Assembly: GCF_002943425.1 (NCBI RefSeq)
Contig: NZ_PTRA01000001.1
Coordinates: 1,798,001 to 1,862,000 of the forward strand
Direction: 5' to 3'
DNA length: 64,000 bases
Source of the DNA: Siphonobacter curvatus
GTDB lineage: Bacteria > Bacteroidota > Bacteroidia > Cytophagales > Spirosomataceae
The position numbers and the translations under genes were made by a program. The notes under the pieces were generated by a model. It was not told the DNA's origin. It worked only from the letters and a program-made list of their open reading frames with translations, and did no database searches. Shown here in pieces: positions 25,560 through 34,805 of this stretch (positions are counted from its first letter, which is position 1; each line of letters opens with the position of its first letter).

Positions 25560-27773
25560 ATGAGAAAACAGTCCTTCCTAATCCCCCTGATCATTTTACT
25601 GGTTTCGGTGGTATCGCTGGCTCAGCCCAGTACCGAGCCGTATGGCCCCCAGGCCCTGACCATCCTGGATGCCCGCAAGTTTCACTGGTCGCCCGATGGA
25701 AATGCGTACTGGCAGTTTCAAAGTGGCGAGCTCGTACAGGTTGACGTAAAAACGGGTACGAAAACGACGCTTATTAAAAAAGAGCAGCTCATTCCGCAGG
25801 GTGCTACGCAGCCCATTCGCGTACTGGCGTTTGATTACCTGCCTACCCTCAAAAAAGCCGTTCTCTATACCAATGCCAAACGCGTGTGGCGGTACCCGAC
25901 CCGGGGTGATTATTACGTGCTGGATCTGGCCAGTAATTCCCTGAAAAAACTCGGAGCATCACGGCCTGAAAGCTCGCTGATGTTTGCCAAGCTTTCGCCC
26001 AATGGTACGCAGGCGGCCTACGTTTCCGGTCATAACCTGTACGTAGAAGACCTGAGTACGGGAACGGCCAAAGCCCTCACTACGGATGGTACGGATCGTT
26101 TGATTAATGGTACCTTCGATTGGGTGTACGAAGAAGAACTCGACTGCCGCGATGGCTTTCGCTGGTCGCCCGATGGCAAGTACATCGCGTTCTGGACGGT
26201 GGATGCCCGCAAGATCCGGAACTTCCTGATGATCAACAATACAGATTCAACGTACTCCTTTAACGTCCCCGTTGAATACCCGAAAGCAGGCGAGAAACCG
26301 TCTCCAACGTTTGTGAAAACGGTAGAAGTAGCTACGGGAAAAATTACACCAATTCAGATTCCCGGTGAGCCGGATAACAACCTGCTGCCCCGTATGGAAT
26401 GGATTCCGGGAAGTCAGGAACTGCTCATTCAGCAATTGAACCGTCGTCAACAGGTTAGTACGCTCTACGTAGCCAATGGAACCACGGGAACGGCGAAGGC
26501 CATCAACACCGAAAAGGACGACGCCTGGGTAGACGTTCGTAGTAACTGGGCCGAAAGCGAAGTGACCAACTGGTACTGGCTGGCGGGTAACAAAGAATTC
26601 CTGTACCTGAGCGAAAAAGGTGGCTGGCGTCAATTGTACCGCGTTACAAAAGAGGGCAAGGAAACGCTCGTTTCAGCAGAACCATACGACATTATTAAAA
26701 TCTATACGGTGGATGAGAAAAACGGTTGGGTATACTTTTCTGCTTCCCCCACCAACGCCACGCAGCAGTATCTGTACCGCCTGAAGCTCAATGGTAAAGG
26801 AAAAGCTGAACGCCTGACCCCGGCCACGTATGCGGGCACGAATGACTACGAAATTTCTCCCAACGGTTTGTGGGCTCAGCACGATTTCTCCTCGGCTAAT
26901 ACGCAGCCGACGCAGAGCTTCATCAGTCTGCCTTCGCACAAAGCCGCGGATGGCAAAAGTCTGCCGGAATTAAAACCCGGCCGGATGAAAGTCGAATTCT
27001 TCCAGGTAAAAACCTCCGAAGGAACCGTAATGGACGGCTGGATGGTGAAACCGACCAATTTTGATTCGACCAAACGGTATCCAGTGGTGTTTTATGTCTA
27101 CGGCGAACCCGCTTCGGCCACGGTAACCGATCAGTTTGGCGTGGGTTACAACCGTCTGTTTCAGGGTAGTATGGCCGACAAAGGATACATCTACATTTCA
27201 CTGGATAACCGGGGTACGCCCGCTCCGAAGGGTCGGGAGTGGCGGAAAGCCATTTACCGGAACAATGGCATTATCAACGCCAAAGATCAGGCCCTGGCTA
27301 CGCAGGAAGTCATCAAATGGCCCTTTGTCGATAAAGACCGGATTGCCATCTGGGGATGGAGTGGGGGTGGGATGTCTACCCTGAACGCCTTGATGCAGTA
27401 CCCGGACGTATATCAGACCGGTATCGCCATTGCGGCCATTTCGAACCTGCATTTGTACGATAACATTTACGAGGAACGCTACATGGGTATTCCGGCAGAA
27501 GCCGAGGCCGACTATCTGAAAGGTTCACCGATCAGTCACGTGAAAAATCTGAAGGGTAATCTGCTGTATATTCACGGTACGGGCGATGACAACGTTCATT
27601 ACCAGAATGCGGAAGTATTGATCAACGAACTGATCAAAGCGGGTAAATTGTTCAGTCTGATGATTTATCCGAACCGGACGCACAGTATTTCCGAAGGTCA
27701 GGGAACGTCTCAACACTTGTCTAAAACCTATACGGACTTTTTGCTGAAAAACTGCCCTCCGGGTGCCCGATAA
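25560..27773 (+). CDS. Dipeptidyl peptidase IV (S9 family), exported
   Basis: A 737-residue serine peptidase with a signal peptide ending VSLAQ, so periplasmic or outer-membrane associated. The N-terminal beta-propeller (about 40-480) contains DWVYEEELDCRDGFRW, the double-Glu motif that binds the free N-terminus of substrates in DPP IV. The C-terminal alpha/beta-hydrolase domain has the nucleophile in WGWSGGGMS (Ser601), the Asp in GTGDDNVH and the His in PNRTHSI. It removes X-Pro or X-Ala dipeptides from peptides. The frame reaches back to TTG at 25521, but ATG at 25560 starts the signal. It is divergent from moeA and ends in a terminator. Confidence 0.93.
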   Translation: MRKQSFLIPLIILLVSVVSLAQPSTEPYGPQALTILDARKFHWSPDGNAYWQFQSGELVQVDVKTGTKTTLIKKEQLIPQGATQPIRVLAFDYLPTLKKAVLYTNAKRVWRYPTRGDYYVLDLASNSLKKLGASRPESSLMFAKLSPNGTQAAYVSGHNLYVEDLSTGTAKALTTDGTDRLINGTFDWVYEEELDCRDGFRWSPDGKYIAFWTVDARKIRNFLMINNTDSTYSFNVPVEYPKAGEKPSPTFVKTVEVATGKITPIQIPGEPDNNLLPRMEWIPGSQELLIQQLNRRQQVSTLYVANGTTGTAKAINTEKDDAWVDVRSNWAESEVTNWYWLAGNKEFLYLSEKGGWRQLYRVTKEGKETLVSAEPYDIIKIYTVDEKNGWVYFSASPTNATQQYLYRLKLNGKGKAERLTPATYAGTNDYEISPNGLWAQHDFSSANTQPTQSFISLPSHKAADGKSLPELKPGRMKVEFFQVKTSEGTVMDGWMVKPTNFDSTKRYPVVFYVYGEPASATVTDQFGVGYNRLFQGSMADKGYIYISLDNRGTPAPKGREWRKAIYRNNGIINAKDQALATQEVIKWPFVDKDRIAIWGWSGGGMSTLNALMQYPDVYQTGIAIAAISNLHLYDNIYEERYMGIPAEAEADYLKGSPISHVKNLKGNLLYIHGTGDDNVHYQNAEVLINELIKAGKLFSLMIYPNRTHSISEGQGTSQHLSKTYTDFLLKNCPPGAR

Positions 27774-27794
27774 TCCGTAAAAAAAGTACATTTG

Positions 27795-27836
27795 AACGCG
27801 TATCAGGGGAACAACTCCCGGATACGCGTTTTTTAT
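27795..27836 (+). terminator. Intrinsic terminator of the peptidase gene
   Basis: Ten-base arms AACGCGTATC and complement (27795-27804, 27821-27830), with an inner G/C stem, followed by six T. It lies directly before moaC. Confidence 0.8.
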
Positions 27837-27857
27837 TGACTTTTGAAAACACACCTT

Positions 27858-28328
27858 ATGAGCTTCACTCATCTTGACGAACAGGCCAATCCAACCATGG
27901 TAGACGTGGGCGATAAAGCCGTAACGCGGCGTACGGCTACGGCCCGTAGTGTGGTGCGTCTGCCCGAGGCCGTACTGGCGGCCTTGCAGGATGGCGACAT
28001 TCGTACCAAGAAAGGTCCCGTTTTCCATACGGCCATTATTGCCGGAACGATGGGGGCCAAGAAAACGTCAGAGCTGATTCCGTTCTGTCATCCACTGGGG
28101 CTCGATTCCTGTAAATTTCAGATCGAAGTCATTGAAGATCGGGTGCAGATTGACTGTACCTGTGCCCTGGAAGCGAAAACGGGCGTAGAAATGGAAGCAC
28201 TCACCGGAGCCACCATTGCTGCTCTGACGGTGTATGACATGTGTAAGGCTCTGTCCCATGAGATCGTCATTGAGGAAACCCGTTTGCTGAAAAAAACCGG
28301 CGGCAAATCCGATTTTCAGGGAAAATAA
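27858..28328 (+). CDS. moaC: Cyclic pyranopterin monophosphate synthase MoaC
   Basis: Converts the MoaA product to cyclic pyranopterin monophosphate in molybdenum cofactor synthesis. 156 residues, normal length; MVDVGDKAVTRRTATA at the start, KKTSELIPFCHPLGLDSC in the middle with the active-site histidine, and EMEALTGATIAALTVYDMCKA near the end are diagnostic. A TTG five codons upstream (27843) is a weaker start. It is followed after nine bases by mobA, so the two form an operon. Confidence 0.95.
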   Translation: MSFTHLDEQANPTMVDVGDKAVTRRTATARSVVRLPEAVLAALQDGDIRTKKGPVFHTAIIAGTMGAKKTSELIPFCHPLGLDSCKFQIEVIEDRVQIDCTCALEAKTGVEMEALTGATIAALTVYDMCKALSHEIVIEETRLLKKTGGKSDFQGK

Positions 28329-28337
28329 TACGCACCT

Positions 28338-28943
28338 ATGGCTTTACTTCCCGATACCGAGGTGACGCCACCGCTCTGGGGACTGGTACTGGGCGGCGGA
28401 CAAAGTACTCGTATGGGTACGGATAAAGCCTGGCTTCCGTACGGGAACCAGCCGCAATGGAAACGAGCTTATGAACTTCTGCAACGGTACTGCGAATGCG
28501 TATACGTATCCGTAAATCCGGAGCAGCAACGGCCAGCCGTTGAAAATTGTCAGATCGATTCGTACCAGCAAGGGCCCATGGGCGGATTACTTACGGCATT
28601 CGGAACCAATTCCTCCGTGGCCTGGTTGGTCTTAGCAGTGGATATGCCACTCGTTCAGCACGTTACACTGGAATCGTTAGTGCAAAATCGTAACTCCGCA
28701 AGTCTGGCAACCGCTTTTGCCGGGGCTGATGCGTTACCGGAACCCCTGGTAACGATTTACGAACCCAGGAGTTTTTCGCTGATTCGCTTATTATTTGAAA
28801 AAAATCATTTAAGCTTGCGGAAATTTTTAACAACTTCCGACGTTACACTTCTGTGTCCCCCGCAGCCCTCAGAGTTAATTAGCGTTGATACCCCCGAAGC
28901 CTACCGGTATTGGAAAGAGCAACTGGCGTCTTCGTCGTGCTAA
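28338..28943 (+). CDS. mobA: Molybdenum cofactor guanylyltransferase MobA
   Basis: Transfers GMP to molybdopterin to make the bis-MGD form of the cofactor; cytosolic, 201 residues. It starts its nucleotide-binding domain with LVLGGGQSTRMGTDKAWLPY (the GGxSxRMGxDK motif) and has VDMPLV as metal-binding aspartate region. Together with moaC it shows that this organism makes molybdoenzymes of the DMSO reductase or nitrate reductase type. It ends 24 bases before the mechanosensitive channel gene, which may be co-transcribed. Confidence 0.88.
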   Translation: MALLPDTEVTPPLWGLVLGGGQSTRMGTDKAWLPYGNQPQWKRAYELLQRYCECVYVSVNPEQQRPAVENCQIDSYQQGPMGGLLTAFGTNSSVAWLVLAVDMPLVQHVTLESLVQNRNSASLATAFAGADALPEPLVTIYEPRSFSLIRLLFEKNHLSLRKFLTTSDVTLLCPPQPSELISVDTPEAYRYWKEQLASSSC

Positions 28944-28967
28944 GGCTTACAATCCCGTTCAGTTCGA

Positions 28968-30116
28968 ATGGAACCGTTTCAGGAATTTTTAAATAAAGTA
29001 CTTCCAGGTAATCACTGGTTCAATTTTTTTGGTTTTATTGGTACTCTGCTAGTCGGTACCTTACTGCGTCGCCCCATTGGACGTTTACTCAGCCAGGTAC
29101 TTTTTGCCGTCGTTCGCAAAGTCTCCCGGGAAAACGAAGTAAGTGTACAGGAGTTTGTCGCACTATTACGCCGTCCGCTGGAATACGTTTTTTTACTGGT
29201 CATGGTGTATTTTGCTTTCGACCTGATCCGTATTCCCATCCACTGGGGTTTAGCTCACAAAACCGAGTTTGGCATTCGACTCATCCTTTACCGGATTTAT
29301 AAAAGTTTGCTTATCCTGGCTCTGACGTGGGCTGTGATTCGTTTCGTTAAGTTTCTGGCTGTCGTATTCAAACGAAGGGCCGAACGGACCGAAACCAGAG
29401 TAGACGATCAGTTAGTACCTTTTCTGAAGGACATTCTGATTGTACTGGTGGTGGTAATTTCCGGATTAATCATCACAGGCAAGATTTTTAATATTGATGT
29501 TGCGACGCTGATTGCAGGGTTGGGTATTGGAGGTATCGCGGTCGCTCTGGCTGCCCGCGAAACGCTCGAAAACCTGATCGCTTCCTTTACCATCTTTGCC
29601 GATGGATCCTTTGTCGTTGGCGATTCCATTCAGATTAGCCAGACGATGGGCGACGTCGAAAAAATCGGGTTTCGCAGTACACGTATACGCACGGTAGACG
29701 GAAGTATGATGACTGTTCCCAATCGTTTGATTGTCTCTCAAATGTTGGAAAACCAGAGTCAGCGGGAGTTCAGACGAGCGAAATACACCATTCGTCTGGA
29801 TTTAAAAACGTCTGCGGTGGCTTTAAAGCAAGTGATTGATCAGATTCAGGACGCTATTGATGCCCATGAATTTACCAAAAACAAGCCCGGAAGCGTTCGT
29901 TTCGATACCTTCGGCGATCAATCATTTGACGTGTTGATCATTTATCATGTAGAAACCAGTGATTTCCGGACCTTTAATCGCGTGAAGGAAGAGCTGAATT
30001 TTAAAATTATGCAGATTGTCGAAGCAAATGATGTTCGCTTTGCCAGCCCAATCAGCACTGTAAATCTTAAAAATGATTTTCAAACCCAGTCCGTCAGTGA
30101 TAATTCGCTGTCCTAA
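28968..30116 (+). CDS. Mechanosensitive ion channel, MscS family
   Basis: A 382-residue inner-membrane channel protecting against osmotic downshock. It has about four hydrophobic helices (near 20-40, 65-85, 105-130, 145-170), then the pore helix ATLIAGLGIGGIAVALAARE typical of MscS TM3, followed by the beta domain with FADGSFVVGDSIQI and FRSTRIRTVDGSMMTVPNR, and an alpha/beta C-terminal domain. Longer than E. coli MscS (286 residues) because of extra N-terminal helices. It sits downstream of mobA by 24 bases; a functional link is unlikely. Confidence 0.92.
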   Translation: MEPFQEFLNKVLPGNHWFNFFGFIGTLLVGTLLRRPIGRLLSQVLFAVVRKVSRENEVSVQEFVALLRRPLEYVFLLVMVYFAFDLIRIPIHWGLAHKTEFGIRLILYRIYKSLLILALTWAVIRFVKFLAVVFKRRAERTETRVDDQLVPFLKDILIVLVVVISGLIITGKIFNIDVATLIAGLGIGGIAVALAARETLENLIASFTIFADGSFVVGDSIQISQTMGDVEKIGFRSTRIRTVDGSMMTVPNRLIVSQMLENQSQREFRRAKYTIRLDLKTSAVALKQVIDQIQDAIDAHEFTKNKPGSVRFDTFGDQSFDVLIIYHVETSDFRTFNRVKEELNFKIMQIVEANDVRFASPISTVNLKNDFQTQSVSDNSLS

Positions 30117-30135
30117 AAAAGTTTACATAGAGATA

Positions 30136-30167
30136 TTGACAAATTGCTGAAGAACATTTTACCTTTG
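30136..30167 (+). promoter_or_regulatory. Probable rho promoter
   Basis: TTG at 30136-30138 and TACCTTTG at 30160-30167, 21 bases apart, match the Bacteroidota promoter form. Transcription would start near 30174, leaving a leader of about 170 bases. Confidence 0.55.
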
Positions 30168-30169
30168 CA

Positions 30170-30341
30170 ATTCATTCACCCCAGCGACGCATCCCAGAAG
30201 CCGGAACCATCCTCTTCCCCGACAGTAGTAGCTTTTACCCTCCTGTGAATGAATTCGAAAGAACCCAACGCATTTATCAATTTCGCCTGACTATCCTGTT
30301 TCATTCTATTCCGGCACGGCCGTGATTGATACGTATTTTTC
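30170..30341 (+). promoter_or_regulatory. Structured leader of rho, possible autoregulation
   Basis: Ten-base arms at 30170-30179 (ATTCATTCAC) and 30245-30254 (GTGAATGAAT) enclose a 65-base C-rich, G-poor segment. C-rich unstructured RNA is what Rho binds, and E. coli rho is controlled by attenuation in its leader, so this could be an autoregulatory site. No short leader peptide is evident. Confidence 0.4.
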
Positions 30342-32207
30342 ATGTATACATCAGAAGAGCTGAGTTTGCGGCTGCTGTCCGAATTGAGAGCAATCGCAAG
30401 GGAGTTGAGTATATCCAATCCAACCCAACTGTCCAAATCCGAACTCATTACCAAAATTTTAGAGCGGCAAACTTCCCAAGAGAAGCCCGCTAGTCCTACC
30501 CCTATGCCAGCAGCATCCGATAAACCACGGGCTCGTCGTACACGAAAAACGGCCCAAGAGCCCGCTGCACCTTCCGCTCCCGAAGCGGAATCTATAAGTT
30601 CAGAAGTACCAGAGGAAGTTCAAGAAAGCCCCGCTGCATTGATTCCTGCATCTCAACCCGAGCCTGCTCCGGTTGAAGTACTACCTACTACGACGGCCCA
30701 AACGGAATCCGAAAATCGCCACAAACGCACCCGTATTCGTCGGGGTGGTGTTTCCGAGGAGCTACCTGATACTATACCCACATCGGTTATGCCGGTGACA
30801 GAAGAGCAGGAGCAGGCATTTGAGCCCGTAGATGAAATGGAAATCCCCGCTGAATTGGCAAATGATTTCTCATTGGATGAAGCGTATCAGTCCACGATGG
30901 AAGTGATGCCTTCGGAAAGCGAATCGGCACCGGCAGCCAATCCGGTAAGCCCTGAATCAAACCGTCCCACTACTCGTGAGCCCCGTGAAGGTCGTACCGA
31001 CGAAAGTGGTCAGCCTTTGCAGCCCAACCCGCGTTCGCAGCAATTGCAGCAGCAGGTGAAGCGAAACTATAACCAGCATATCCGGGAGTTTGATGGCCTG
31101 ATTGAAAACGAAGGCGTACTCGAAATCATGTCCGATGGTGGATACGGCTTCCTGCGGTCGGCGGATTACAACTACCTGGCTTCCCCCGATGATATTTACG
31201 TGTCTCCTTCCCAAATCAAGCTGTTCGGCTTGAAAACGGGGGATACCGTACGCGGAGCCATTCGCCCGCCGAAAGAAGGAGAAAAATACTTTGCTTTGTT
31301 ACGGGTTGAATCCGTAAATGGAAAAACAACGGAAGAAATTCGGGATCGGATTCCATTCGAATACCTGACGCCGCTGTTCCCGACGGAAAAACTGAACCTG
31401 TTTACTTCGGGCCGCGAAAATTCTACCCGTATTCTCGATTTGTTCGCTCCGATTGGAAAAGGACAACGGGGGATGATCGTTGCTCAGCCTAAAACGGGTA
31501 AAACGGTATTATTGAAAGAAATTGCCAACGCCATTGCCCGTAACCACCCGGAAGTGTTCCTAATAATTCTGCTGATTGACGAACGTCCCGAGGAGGTAAC
31601 TGATATGCAGCGTAGTGTGAAAGCGGAAGTGATTTCTTCCACCTTCGACGAACAGGCGGACCGTCACGTGAAAGTATCCAGCATGGTCCTGGAAAAAGCC
31701 AAGCGGATGGTAGAATGCGGTCACGATGTCGTGATTCTGCTAGATTCCATTACGCGTCTGGCCCGTGCGTATAACACCGTGGTACCCTCTTCCGGTAAGA
31801 TTCTCTCGGGTGGGGTAGATGCCAACGCCTTACACAAACCCAAACGCTTCTTCGGAGCAGCCCGTAACGTGGAAAACGGTGGTTCGCTGACGATCATCGC
31901 TACGGCCCTGATCGAAACCGGAAGCCGGATGGACGAAGTAATCTTTGAAGAATTCAAAGGTACGGGTAACATGGAACTCCAGCTGGATCGGAAACTGTCC
32001 AACCGCCGGATGTTCCCTGCCATTGACGTGCCGGCTTCGGGTACACGTCGCGAAGATCTGCTCATGGATCCCGAAACGCTTAAGCGTGTTTGGATTTTGC
32101 GGAAGTATATGTCCGACATGAACTCGGTGGAATCGATGGAGTTCCTGCTCGAAAAAATGAGAGGTACCCGTTCGAACGAAGAGTTCCTGTTGTCAATGAA
32201 TCGCTAA
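30342..32207 (+). CDS. rho: Transcription termination factor Rho with long disordered insert
   Basis: Hexameric RNA-dependent ATPase that ends transcription. 621 residues against 419 in E. coli. The order is Rho_N helical domain (1-43), a low-complexity acidic, Pro/Ala/Glu-rich insert (about 46-240) with two basic patches (RARRTRK near 63-69, [10 protein letters not shown] near 127-136), the cold-shock-like RNA-binding domain (about 250-330, [13 protein letters not shown]), then the ATPase domain with Walker A QPKTGKT (382-388), Walker B ending in LLDS near 468, and [21 protein letters not shown]. Such inserts are common in Bacteroidota Rho; in Bacteroides thetaiotaomicron the insert supports phase separation. 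The gene has its own promoter and terminator. Confidence 0.97.
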   Translation: MYTSEELSLRLLSELRAIARELSISNPTQLSKSELITKILERQTSQEKPASPTPMPAASDKPRARRTRKTAQEPAAPSAPEAESISSEVPEEVQESPAALIPASQPEPAPVEVLPTTTAQTESENRHKRTRIRRGGVSEELPDTIPTSVMPVTEEQEQAFEPVDEMEIPAELANDFSLDEAYQSTMEVMPSESESAPAANPVSPESNRPTTREPREGRTDESGQPLQPNPRSQQLQQQVKRNYNQHIREFDGLIENEGVLEIMSDGGYGFLRSADYNYLASPDDIYVSPSQIKLFGLKTGDTVRGAIRPPKEGEKYFALLRVESVNGKTTEEIRDRIPFEYLTPLFPTEKLNLFTSGRENSTRILDLFAPIGKGQRGMIVAQPKTGKTVLLKEIANAIARNHPEVFLIILLIDERPEEVTDMQRSVKAEVISSTFDEQADRHVKVSSMVLEKAKRMVECGHDVVILLDSITRLARAYNTVVPSSGKILSGGVDANALHKPKRFFGAARNVENGGSLTIIATALIETGSRMDEVIFEEFKGTGNMELQLDRKLSNRRMFPAIDVPASGTRREDLLMDPETLKRVWILRKYMSDMNSVESMEFLLEKMRGTRSNEEFLLSMNR

Positions 32208-32231
32208 GATTTGACCTTACGATAAGTGTAT

Positions 32232-32265
32232 AAAAAAAGCCTCGCCTACGGGTGAGGCTTTTTTT
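32232..32265 (+). terminator. Intrinsic terminator of rho
   Basis: Arms 32232-32246 and 32251-32265 (A7GCCTCGCC and complement with one G-T pair) around TACG, ending in seven T. Confidence 0.85.
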
Positions 32266-32349
32266 ATAACTTTTTCCGTTAAATACGGTTGCTTTTTAAG
32301 TGATCCTGCCAAACACTTGTGTAAAGTGGGGCAAGATTGGAATCGAAAG

Positions 32350-32357
32350 TAAATTTG
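32350..32357 (+). promoter_or_regulatory. -7 element before the OmpA-type gene
   Basis: TAAATTTG, exact TAnnTTTG match, 145 bases before the ATG. No good -33 element is seen at the right spacing. Confidence 0.25.
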
Positions 32358-32501
32358 CATTTATCATTCAATTCTTGTTGCTTTCGATTAGGCTTCTGTC
32401 TTTTTTCGCTGCTCCGAATCGTGAATGACTCCCACATCCTGAAGCTTAGTCTAAGAAAACAAGTTTATGTTTATCGGTACATTTATTAGCTAACCTTCTG
32501 T

Positions 32502-33512
32502 ATGTCAATCGCCAAAACCCTGACATGGCTGGTACTCATCGGCTGGATAGCCGGAGGGACTTACTGGCACGTCTGTCAGATTAAACAATTGTGTGATGGA
32601 AACCCCAAACCTCTTACGAAAACGGAATCTTCGGAAGCCTTTATCAGTCCTGCCCTGGATATTCAGGATGGCTCTCATTTTCACGTTACTTCCGAGAACA
32701 ACCTGAGTTTTGGCCGGTCAAACGGACGAGTCGTGACCGGAGCCGTCGAGCCCCAACTACAGGCTCTGGCCGGTTATCTGAAACAAAACCCCAAGAAGAT
32801 TCTAACCGTTACCGGATTTTATTCCTCCATTGAGGAAAATAATACGTCTTTCCCGACCCTGGGACAGGCCCGGGCCGATGCCATCCGTCAGTATTTTGTG
32901 AAGGCTGGCGTCCCGCAGCCACAGGTGCGAATCGATGCCAAACAGTTGGATCTGGCCTTTAGTCCGGCCGATTCCATTTACGGAGCTGGGTTTGCCTTTG
33001 CAGGTGCCACTGAACTCCCGAATACGGTTGCTGAAACCAGCTTAGCCGAGCCCGCAGTATCTGAACCCGCTACACCTGAATCACCTGAACCTGCCCCCGT
33101 CTTACGAGCACCAAAAGGACAAACCGAAGAAGAACTAGCGGCTGCCGCTACGTATGAAGGGATTTTCAAACCCATGGATTTATATTTCCCGCTTAGTAGT
33201 AACCAATTTATTCGGACAAAAGACAACGATAAATTTTTTGAGGAAGCGAAGAAATACCTGAAACAGCATCCAGATAAACGCCTGACACTGATTGGTCATA
33301 CCGACAGCGAAGGGCCCGACGATCATAACCTGCGTTTATCGAAAAGTAGGGCGGAAGCGGTAAAGAAACAATTCATCCGGAAAGGCATAAAAAGCGAACA
33401 GCTGGTAACCGATGGAAAAGGCGAAACGCAACCCATTGCCGATAACGCCCTGCCTGCGGGCAGAAAAGCCAACCGTCGGGTTACGATCGTTGTTCAGGAA
33501 CAAAAAATGTAA
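32502..33512 (+). CDS. OmpA family protein with two OmpA-like domains
   Basis: A 336-residue envelope protein with one N-terminal hydrophobic helix (8-25) that may be an uncleaved anchor. Two peptidoglycan-binding-like domains follow: a degenerate one at about 60-160 (FHVTSENNLSFG, QARADAIRQYF) and a canonical one at about 215-335 with LTLIGHTDSEGPDDHNLRLS, SRAEAVKKQF and RKANRRVTIVV. A Pro/Glu-rich linker joins them. The canonical copy keeps the TDxxG...N..LS...A pattern used to bind diaminopimelate in murein. It is followed closely by two paralogous membrane proteins with helix-hairpin-helix domains, probably in one operon. Confidence 0.88.
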   Translation: MSIAKTLTWLVLIGWIAGGTYWHVCQIKQLCDGNPKPLTKTESSEAFISPALDIQDGSHFHVTSENNLSFGRSNGRVVTGAVEPQLQALAGYLKQNPKKILTVTGFYSSIEENNTSFPTLGQARADAIRQYFVKAGVPQPQVRIDAKQLDLAFSPADSIYGAGFAFAGATELPNTVAETSLAEPAVSEPATPESPEPAPVLRAPKGQTEEELAAAATYEGIFKPMDLYFPLSSNQFIRTKDNDKFFEEAKKYLKQHPDKRLTLIGHTDSEGPDDHNLRLSKSRAEAVKKQFIRKGIKSEQLVTDGKGETQPIADNALPAGRKANRRVTIVVQEQKM

Positions 33513-33560
33513 GCACTAGCCATTTTGGCAGGTTGACTTATCCTTCAAATCACTGCAATT

Positions 33561-34100
33561 ATGTATGAACATTTTAATCCCTTACAACTGGAAAGTGCGT
33601 GGCTTCAACACCTACTTTTTCTGCTGGGGGCGGGTATCCTGGGGTACCTGATTGGATTTCTGAAAAGTAAGAATACACTCCATCATCTCGAAGCGGAAAT
33701 TCGCCAGATTGAGTTTGACCTGGATCAGTGTCATAAAGGTCTGTACGTACCCAAGCCGCCGGTTCGAACCGCCGGTCCGCTGCCCGAACCCATTGTGGCT
33801 CCACCCGCGGAAGAAGCCATACAGCCGCTCGCTGCCGTACCGCACGAAGAAGATGACCTCAAAAAAATTGAAGGAATTGGCCCGAAAATTGAAAAGCTTC
33901 TGCACGAAGCCGGCATCAAAACATTTGCTCAGCTAGCCGTAGCCGAACCCTCGCACGTCATGTCTATTCTGCGGGCGGCGGGTTCCCGGTTTCAGATTCA
34001 GGATCCCAATACCTGGCCCCGTCAGGCTCGCCTGGCTCAGGAAGGCAAGTGGGATGAACTTCGGGCCTGGCAACAGGAATTGCAAAAAGGAAAAGAATAA
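33561..34100 (+). CDS. Membrane protein with helix-hairpin-helix domain, copy 1
   Basis: A 179-residue protein with one transmembrane helix (about 16-34), a short coiled segment (HHLEAEIRQIEFDLDQC), a Pro/Ala-rich linker, and a C-terminal domain from about 97 on that begins DDLKKIEGIGPKIEKLLHEA and ends with RFQIQDPNTWPRQARLA and WDELRAWQQEL. This domain resembles the extension attached to ribosomal protein L21 in some Bacteroidota. GIGPKIE is the DNA- or protein-binding hairpin pattern. It has a sister gene 27 bases downstream. The role is unknown; since the domain probably faces the cytoplasm, tethering nucleic acid or another protein to the membrane is a possibility only. Confidence 0.75.
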   Translation: MYEHFNPLQLESAWLQHLLFLLGAGILGYLIGFLKSKNTLHHLEAEIRQIEFDLDQCHKGLYVPKPPVRTAGPLPEPIVAPPAEEAIQPLAAVPHEEDDLKKIEGIGPKIEKLLHEAGIKTFAQLAVAEPSHVMSILRAAGSRFQIQDPNTWPRQARLAQEGKWDELRAWQQELQKGKE

Positions 34101-34127
34101 ACAGAGCTTCATCCTTCGACATCAACT

Positions 34128-34703
34128 ATGCTACTTGTACAATCGTTAAGTCAGAATATTCCCATTGCCGTGCTCGAAGCGGTCACGTTTATGAGTTTGG
34201 CGGCCGGTTTAGGCTGGTTACTGGGCCGCCGGGCTTTACACGGTAAGATCGACGCGATGCAAATGCAAATTGCTACCAAACGGGTAGAATTGGAGCATTG
34301 TCGCGAGTCAAAGACGAATCCGCCCAAGCCGAAACCACCCGTTCCCGTTGTTGTGGAAGAACTGCCGTTGATGGAAATTCCGATGGACATAACGCCGGCG
34401 GAAGGGATTCCGGGAATCACAACCGGAACGGCCGCTCCGATCTTATACGAAGAACCGGATGATCTGAAAGTGATAGAAGGGATCGGTCCCAAAATCGAGC
34501 AGCTGTTAAATAATGAAGGTATTTCCAGCTTCACCCAGCTAGCCGCTACTTCGCCCGAGCGGATTAAAGAAATCCTGAATGCCGCCGGTTCCCGGTTTCA
34601 GATGCATGATCCTACGACCTGGCCTGATCAGGCCAAATTAGCTACGCAGGGACGTTGGGTGGAACTGAAAGAATGGCAGGACGAACTGCGAAAAGGAAGG
34701 TAA
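34128..34703 (+). CDS. Membrane protein with helix-hairpin-helix domain, copy 2
   Basis: A 191-residue paralogue of the preceding gene. It has a transmembrane helix at about 14-32, a coiled part (MQMQIATKRVELEHCRESK), a Pro-rich linker (PPKPKPPVPVVVEELP), and the same C-terminal domain: DDLKVIEGIGPKIEQLLNNE, then SFTQLAATSPERIKEILNAAGSRF in two parts, DPTTWPDQAKLA and WVELKEWQDELRKG. N-terminal parts share layout but little sequence, which suggests an old duplication. Together with the OmpA-type protein it forms a three-gene envelope cluster of unknown function. Confidence 0.75.
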   Translation: MLLVQSLSQNIPIAVLEAVTFMSLAAGLGWLLGRRALHGKIDAMQMQIATKRVELEHCRESKTNPPKPKPPVPVVVEELPLMEIPMDITPAEGIPGITTGTAAPILYEEPDDLKVIEGIGPKIEQLLNNEGISSFTQLAATSPERIKEILNAAGSRFQMHDPTTWPDQAKLATQGRWVELKEWQDELRKGR

Positions 34704-34745
34704 ACGGTCCGAATTTTTAGTACCATTCAGCGAACGAATCATGCG

Positions 34746-34753
34746 TAATTTTG
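34746..34753 (+). promoter_or_regulatory. -7 element before the M42 peptidase gene
   Basis: TAATTTTG, exact TAnnTTTG match, 53 bases before the ATG. Confidence 0.35.
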
Positions 34754-34805
34754 CTGGTTTTTTCGTTCTTAGTACCTACACATCATTATCATTTTCCATC
34801 CTATT

